From Puccinellia tenuiflora (lineage: Eukaryota; Streptophyta; Magnoliopsida; Poales; Poaceae), in contig QRDG01000240.1 in assembly GCA_012064385.1 (NCBI GenBank), forward strand, positions 1,717,406 through 1,781,405: a stretch of DNA of 64,000 bases, written 5' to 3'. This document shows, piece by piece, positions 57,966-64,000 of this stretch. Below the pieces are notes generated by a model. It saw only the letters and a list, made by a program, of their open reading frames with translations. It was not told where the DNA came from and did not search any database. Numbering within the stretch: position 1 is the first letter of the stretch; each line of letters opens with the position of its first letter. A program made the translations under genes and the position numbers.

Positions 57966-60848
57966 CTACTGCGAGCTGGTAGACTTCTTGGCCTTCTCCG
58001 CGCGCCTGGCAGCTTGCCTCTCCAGAGTCTCCGCCAGCTTCTGCGCCAACTCGCGGGACCTCTCGGAAAATTCGCTGAGGAGCAGCGCCTTGCCATCAGG
58101 CCCGCGAGGACGCCCCGACATGGCCTTGTCAAAGTCACCCTCGAAACCGTGCCCTAGCAGCATTAGAACAGTGGTCTGCGAGCCACGTACCGTATGCTCG
58201 CGACGGAAGTCTGCCATGGTGGAGGCATCCGGGCCAAACAGCTCCGCCAGTTCGTCGAAAGAAGAGGGAGGTTGCGCCTTGGGAAACACACTGTCGTGCA
58301 AGCACGTAAGCGTATCCCTAGTACTCGACAGGAGACCTCCTGTCTGGCCACCGACACCCTCCAGGGCAACCAGAGCACCCTCCAAGTCTCCGAGGTGAGC
58401 TTGGCTGCTACAGCCCGCAGGAGCGTCCAAGTACCCTGGGTAGAGAAGGAGAGAGAAGATTTAGCAAAATAAAAACGCAACATCATAACAAAGGGAGAGG
58501 GATGCAACATTGGCAAACCTGACAAAGAGTTGGTCACAACTCCAAGTCGACGAGTGGTCGCCTTCTCGCGTTCCTCGGCCTCTTTCCTCGCTACTCGCGC
58601 GGCCTCGTCAGCACGCGCGCGGGCATCACCCTCGGCGGAATCGAGTTTCTTCTTCAGTTCGGCAGACTGCAGCGTGGCGTCATCCCTCTCACGCCGAGCC
58701 TGCGCCAGAGACTCTGCAGGCAATACACAATAAGGACCAATACATCAGAAGAACATGAGTAAAGGAAAAGGGGGTAATTTACCTTGTAAATCAGCAGCCT
58801 TTTGGTTAAGTCGAGCAATCTCCGCTTCCATGACGGCGTAGCGACGGCCAATGTCCAGCAGCTCGCGCGTAACTGGCTGTGATAGCGCAAGGAGATAGTC
58901 AGAAGCCTAAACTAGAGTCTATACCTGACTGTGCCTAGCCGCATATAGACTCGGGGGCTACTCCCATCGGGAGCGCTAACGCGCACCCCAGCAAACAATC
59001 ACAAAGGGCAACAAAAGGGAAGACGTGGCTTGAGTTTATACCCTACTGATCCTGGTCGCATATAGACTCGAGGGATACTCCCATCGGGAGCGCTAACGCG
59101 CGCCCGATATTGGAAAGAAAGAGTGAACAACTTACGTGTTCGGCTGAAGCTAGCAGACGAGCACTGACGATGGTGACAAGATTGTCACCAAGGGCAGTTG
59201 TTGCAGTAGCGCCCAGCACAACGCCGCGGCTGGGCGATGGTGGCGGAGCCATTGTCCCCTTTAAGCTGGGGTCTGCGCTCTCGCACTCCTCTTCGGGTTT
59301 GGCCGCATCCGATGGAGGAAGCTTCCCACCGGAGGAGTCCCTGCCAAGGAGGCTCGAGTTACTTCAACATCCACCATCACGATTGCAGAAAAGAAACAAC
59401 AAAGAAAAAAGAGCAGACTTACGAGCTCACGATAGTCAGGAGGACGTCTGGATCGAAGCAATCTGAAGATGCGCGGGCCCTCTTTGACGGAGGGACCGCA
59501 GGGTCTCGCGCAGACGCAACGGTATGAACAGGAGGCAAAGAGGAACCGGAGTCATCGGCGCCAGCACTCTGCTTCGACTTCCCTTACAATTTCGAGCTGG
59601 CATCGCGGAGTCGCTTGCGGCGGGCCTCCAGTGTAACATCGTCGCTCTCCACAACTTCCGCCTCATCGGGCGACACGACGGAGGAGACCGAGATGTGCTG
59701 TTCGTCAGGATTCACCCGCGAGTCTGGGACCGCAGAGGTTCCCTTACCCTCGGGCAGTGGTGGCAGACTAACGAACATGGAGTATCCCTTCAAAACATCA
59801 ATCTATCATTCGAGAAGAGGCGACGGAGAACAAAGATTAGCACAAGCAAAATGAAAACAACGAGATTACCTGAGGCACAGGATGCTCCACGCTGAAGGGG
59901 GTGACGGGAGGATCAAAGACGTGTGGCTCACCAACCTTTAACATGGTCAGGGCACACACGCGGGCTTCGACCTCGCCCACTGACAACTCCTCTACAGATG
60001 TGCGCGTTGCATCCGCGGCACCTACATATTCATACAGCGGGTGCTCCCGAGCCTGGATAGGGTGCACGCTCCTTTTAATAAACGTGGAAATCAGGTGAAC
60101 TCCGTTCACCTCCTTGCCAGAAGTCTTCAGCAGCGCGGATACACGAGACACCAGAGGGGCTGCTTCATTGGCCTCCCAGGCATCGGGTCGGTGTGACCAC
60201 GAGTTCTTCTTCTCAACGATGACGCCGGCTCGGAACGGCGACACTCCGTGCAGCTGTCTGGCTTGTGCGTGTTGGAGACATAGAACCACTTCTTCCTCCA
60301 GTTTTGCGCAGACTCGAGCTGCTTCAAGTCGAAGTAGTCGATGTCTCCACGGGTCTGGATCCCGAAGCCGCCGACGGGGTACACACCGCGAGCGCGGGCG
60401 TTGCGCTTCACATTGAAAATGCGCTTCCACAAGCCCCAGTTGGGTGTATCCCGAGGAAACACTCGCACAGGACGATGAAACACGCAATGTGCAAGATGGC
60501 GTTAGGGGTGAAGTCATGGAGTTGCACGCCATAGGCGTATATCAAACCACGGAAGAATTCATGAACAGGGAAGGCAAATCCCCTGTTCACGAAAACAACG
60601 AAGCAGACGCACTCGCCATCTTTGGGACGGAGGGTTACCTCATCGCCAGGCGCCCGCGTCGTCATCTTCTCCGACGACGGCAGATGCCCGTCGCGGCGCA
60701 ACACCTCCAACTGGCGCTCGGTCACGGAGGACCGCTGCCAGTCCCCATGAATCTTCTTCAGATCGCCCGCGGCATTGCCGTCGGTGGCGACGGCGGTGGC
60801 AGCAGCGGTCCCCGCCGTCTTCTTCCTCCCACTGGTCTTCTTCATCAT
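57966..60848 (-). pseudogene. Antisense gene with gypsy-type transposon domain (PF04195-like)
   Basis: It starts at the ATG 60846-60848 (MMKKTSGRKKTAGTAAAT). A conserved domain follows: GDWQRSSVTERQLEVLRRDG, FPVHEFFRGLIYAYGVQLHD, then after a shift near 60440 KRIFNVKRNARARGVYPVGG and NWRKKWFYV. Another shift near 60240 leads to 59870. GT-AG introns are visible at 59803-59869 and 58436-58518. A charged coiled coil (AEERE/KKKLDSAEGDARARADE type) lies at 58540-58720, and the end at 57966-58435 reads EFSERSRELAQKLAETLERQ...SSQ. The domain is known from plant proteins labelled putative gypsy type transposon. Function is unknown, and this copy is frameshifted. Confidence 0.7.
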
Positions 60849-62018
60849 GGCGAAGTAGGAGGTGGAGGAGAGGTTTTCTCTCTTTCTGGGTTGGAGGGAT
60901 GATTGCAGAGCGCAAGGAGGAAGATGAAATCGAGCAGTGAGAATGGCGATTTTCCCTTTCACCGCCGGTATATCTTTATTTATCTCACAGAGCAAGCGAA
61001 TCTTAGCCCTTGATTGGGCATCGTGCGAAACGGCGAGGATCTAACCCTACACGTGGCAAGCGTGGAGGGCAACCGTCGTGGGCCGCGTCGCCCACTACGC
61101 ACGGGAAACGAGGAGGCCATCATCATAGCGCCGCGTAAACTTCGCGACGCGTGGTCAAATTGACGCAGTGCCCCGTCCTGTCATTTCTGACAGACCGAGA
61201 GGCAGAGCACATCGGTTGCGACGAGCACGCCTCTGACGTCATCAATGACATAACCAAAGCGTGATTCCATTCGAATCCTTTACGGCATGTCTGACCTGAT
61301 ATGGTATCGGGTCCTAACGGCGTTCGACTAATGTCGTAAACTCCATATTACTCCTATCGGGAGCAGAAAATTCTGAAATAGTTCACAAGGCCAGCGGGTT
61401 GAGATTATCCCCAATTACAAGTAATTCGGCATAATCTCGGGGGCTACTCCCATCGGGAGCGCTGTCGCGCACCCGATATTTGAAAGACTAACAAGCACTC
61501 GAAAGGTTATTGATTCCGGTCTAACCCGAGCAAATAAACCCGAGATGAATCAGAAATCAGATGCAATTGACCCTCGGATGCTGCACTTTACTGTGGAAAG
61601 GTAAGACCCACCGATCCATCGTGTAGGGCCGGGGCCAACGGCAACAGCTGTGGTACCTGACAAATATGCCGCGCCAGCAGGCGTGATGAAAATTACGACA
61701 GACGCGTTGGGTACCATTAAAAGCTCAGTTCGACTCTGTGGGACCTGAAATACGGCCTGAGTCGAATGGATCTAGCTTCCGGACTCGAGCCCGGGGACTC
61801 GAGTCTGACGTAGGCTGGTAAGGTTCGTGCCCAAGAGCACCTAACTGGTCCTGATCCGTCGAGTGAACCAGGCCCGCCATGTCGAACATCCTACGCAAAA
61901 ACGCCCTGCGATACGGGTACAAATACAATCCCTGAAACTATAAGCTGCACCAGAACACTCGAGTAAGGGTGGAGTCCCTTCCAGACTCCCTGAAGTCTAC
62001 CAGGTCCTCGGGGGCTAC
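60849..62018 (+). other. 3' untranslated part of gypsy element
   Basis: No gene is supported. It includes the region upstream of the antisense gene (its possible promoter), repeated CTCGGGGGCTACTCCCATCG blocks (near 61437; also at 58950 and 59070 inside the antisense introns) and the polypurine tract at 62009-62018. Confidence 0.55.
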
Positions 62019-62474
62019 TGGCGTGGGTGTACCACGATCGAGACATCTGGTGCTCAAATAAGCTGCGGCCCATGGGCCAAACCCAAGGAGAAGGCCTATA
62101 CCGAAGGAAACAACCCAAGAAGCAAGGAGCTTTACGTCGGTTGTAGTTTTCCTAAATTGTAACCTTAGTCGGTAGCGGATTCCCGAGACCCAGCCCCACT
62201 ACATAAGGGCTGGGAGGGCCGCCGACCTAGGGCACGCTCATATTCACCACCAGAAATCCTAGCGAGATCGCATCTAACGATCTCGCCATTGTAGCTCCCT
62301 TGTAAACATCGCCGATCAATACCAAGCATGACGTAGGGCTTTTACCTTCGGGGGCCTGAACCTGGGTAAATCTTGCTTGTCAGCCGACGAATCCACCAGT
62401 ACCACCATCTTCCTCCTCTTTTTACGAAATCCAAGGATGACCTCCGAGTGATTTGGCGTGGTAACCCCACGTCA
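62019..62474 (+). repeat. 3' LTR of Tat-type gypsy
   Basis: It starts TGGCGTGGG, directly after the polypurine tract CGGGGGCTAC (62009-62018), and ends CCCCACGTCA. It is 15 bp shorter than the 5' LTR, mainly through the loss of a segment near its start. Confidence 0.88.
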
Positions 62475-62840
62475 TGTGGCGAAGGTTTTTTCAGGCGAAA
62501 GCCCAGCGCTCCGGCGCCGACGGCGGCGATACCTGCGGGTGTCGTAACCCTCTTGAGGGCGCTGTTGTGTCTACCTTCGCCACATCAGGACTCCGGGTGA
62601 AAACCTTGACCTTCGGTCTCGATATTGGCGGCGTTAGGCATCGTTTCCTTTTTGAGGGCTTTGTCGTGGAGTTCCGGTGTGTTTAGGCTTAGCTTCGTTG
62701 TCATCGGTGGCAAGTTTGGTTGTTCAGTGTTTTCTCTGTTTATCTTTGATCTGCTTTGTAAGAGGATCATCTTGTCATCTTGTATCGGTGTGGCCGTTGG
62801 GCTTTATTTATAAAGCTGAGCGAAAGCCTGTTTCGAGTTG
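62475..62840 (+). repeat. Probable LINE 3' end
   Basis: GGGTGAAAACCTTGACC in the middle and the end TTTATTTATAAAGCTGAGCGAAAGCC resemble the 3' untranslated end of grass LINEs. No coding part is attached, because the gypsy LTR begins right beside it. Confidence 0.4.
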
Positions 62841-64000
62841 ATGTGAGAATATAGACATGAGCTCGACTGTGCTGCCTATGTCCTATGCTAGTCCTTCGTC
62901 GGACAGAAACTGGTTTTTTCTACCGCGTAGGCTAGCATTGGTGCTTACCATGCCAATAACTAAAAAGATTGCTACTTCCAGACCACAGTTTATGCTCGTC
63001 CTTCCATTATATTTAACTTTTCTCTGAAGGCCGGATTGCTGATGGGCTAGCACATGCATTGCAGCAAGAACCGTGGAGTAGTAGCATGTGTCGAAAAGAA
63101 AATGAAAATGTGCGAGCACGACGGATGGAGCTGATGCTAAAAGGACATGCGCGGTACACTTATCCCGGTCCGGTCGTTGAAGGCAACTAATAATAACCGA
63201 GAACATGCAGCTTTCTTACGGGTACAAAGGTTTTAATTACTGTCACCGCTCCTCAATTAGTCAATGACAATGAGTATGGCAGATCAGATCATCGATCTAT
63301 CATAGTATCAAATCAAACCAGGGAATATGCAGATCGTACTTTGCCTAGTACTACTTCGTACATATAAAGCTTACTCCGTCACATGCTGATACGCTTCACT
63401 AATTTATTTTCTCTTGTATTATATTATACGGGAGAATGCTTAAGTTGCAGGCTGTCGATCTGGCTGATCTCAAGGAAGATTGTTACTAGTACGTACACAC
63501 ACGTCTTGCGTGTCCCAACGCCCCAGTTGGGCGGCCCAGACGGAGCCTGCCTTTGGCCGGCCGGCCACATGGTTTCGTTCGTGTCCCGCCGCTGAATTCG
63601 CAGGCAGAGGCAACATACGTTCCGTCGCCGCATTTGTTTCACCCGACGAAGCGTGCTTTGGTTGATGCTTGATCTGAATCCCACGCCGGAACGCGCACAA
63701 CATTGAGAACGCACGAAACGCAACGCCCTCAACGCAGGGGGCGGACCGGCGCCGTTGCGCTCGCGATCATCGCCATTGATTGGATCGATGGAGAAGGAGC
63801 ACCCCCCCTGTGCTGTGGCTGTTTGTTCCCTGCCCTGCGCCACAAGCAACAGCGCTCAGCGCCGCTCCCGATTTATTTATCTCTACTACTAATAAACAAG
63901 CAAACATATTCATTCCTAAGTCCACCCAGCCTAATGTACACAAAGTAAAACGGACATATTACAGCCTCACGATCCGCCTCAGCAATTAACATCTAACGGT
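62841..64000. other. Intergenic, nothing recognised
   Basis: It is mixed-composition DNA. The reading frames at 63424-63849 on the minus strand and 63703-63989 on the plus strand overlap and show no recognisable motifs. Confidence 0.5.

Larger units (their letters stand above)
38742..62474 (+). mobile_element. Ty3/gypsy retrotransposon, Tat lineage, with nested insertion
   Basis: The element has short LTRs (471 and 456 bp), a TGGCGCCGTCTGTGGG primer-binding site, gag, PR, RT, RNase H, a second RNase H and integrase, then a long 3' region with antisense ORFs. A second RNase H and antisense ORFs before the polypurine tract are features of the Tat lineage. Without the nested element (39946-50068 and one target copy) it is about 13.6 kb. 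The 5-bp flanks (GTTTG and TGTGG) do not match. Confidence 0.88.

Noticed and set aside
63424..63849. 141-codon minus-strand frame near the right end
   Set aside because: No recognisable motif, overlaps other frames, and lies in unassigned intergenic DNA.

Overview
The window is nuclear DNA from a large, repeat-rich grass genome. It is most likely a Triticeae species (wheat, Aegilops, barley or rye), judged from the Angela/BARE-like copia element, the Stowaway MITEs with CTCCCTCCGAT ends, the GC-rich first exons and the nested retrotransposons. No prokaryotic features, rRNA, tRNA or CRISPR arrays were seen. Most of the sequence is transposable-element DNA surrounding a small island with two ordinary genes.

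Layout. 1-4901: minus-strand, Ale/Retrofit-like copia element with very short LTRs, cut by the window start. 4902-7701: low-copy or decayed DNA with a possible transposase tail. 7712-9339: MULE-type non-autonomous element with a 10-bp target duplication. 9452-9545: complete Stowaway MITE. 9599-11953: PIF/Harbinger element that keeps a broken ORF1 but no transposase. 12327-21330: minus-strand Angela/BARE-like copia array (LTR, internal, LTR, truncated internal). 21331-23885: mostly featureless, ending in a gene promoter. 23886-27445: methionine gamma-lyase gene, plus strand, two exons, with MITEs nested in its intron. 27919-32355: plastid aldo-keto reductase gene, minus strand, eight exons, convergent with the lyase. 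32505-35946: 5'-truncated LINE inserted about 150 bp upstream of the reductase start codon. 35955-38741: degraded sequence with a probable copia LTR. 38742-62474: Ty3/gypsy Tat-type element, plus strand, with antisense intron-containing ORFs in its 3' region. A 10.1-kb non-autonomous LARD-like LTR element (39946-50068, minus strand) is nested in its gag. 62475-64000: probable LINE 3' end and unassigned sequence.

The two host genes look intact. Methionine gamma-lyase degrades methionine in the cytosol, and the reductase is a plastid NADPH-dependent enzyme. They are neighbours rather than a pathway. I saw no clearly undescribed system. The most notable items are the copia array whose two pol copies share the same premature stop, the LARD with a surviving pol C-terminal relic, the antisense genes of the Tat element, the LINE sitting on the reductase promoter, and a 404-bp duplicated block joined at an N, which may be an assembly fault.
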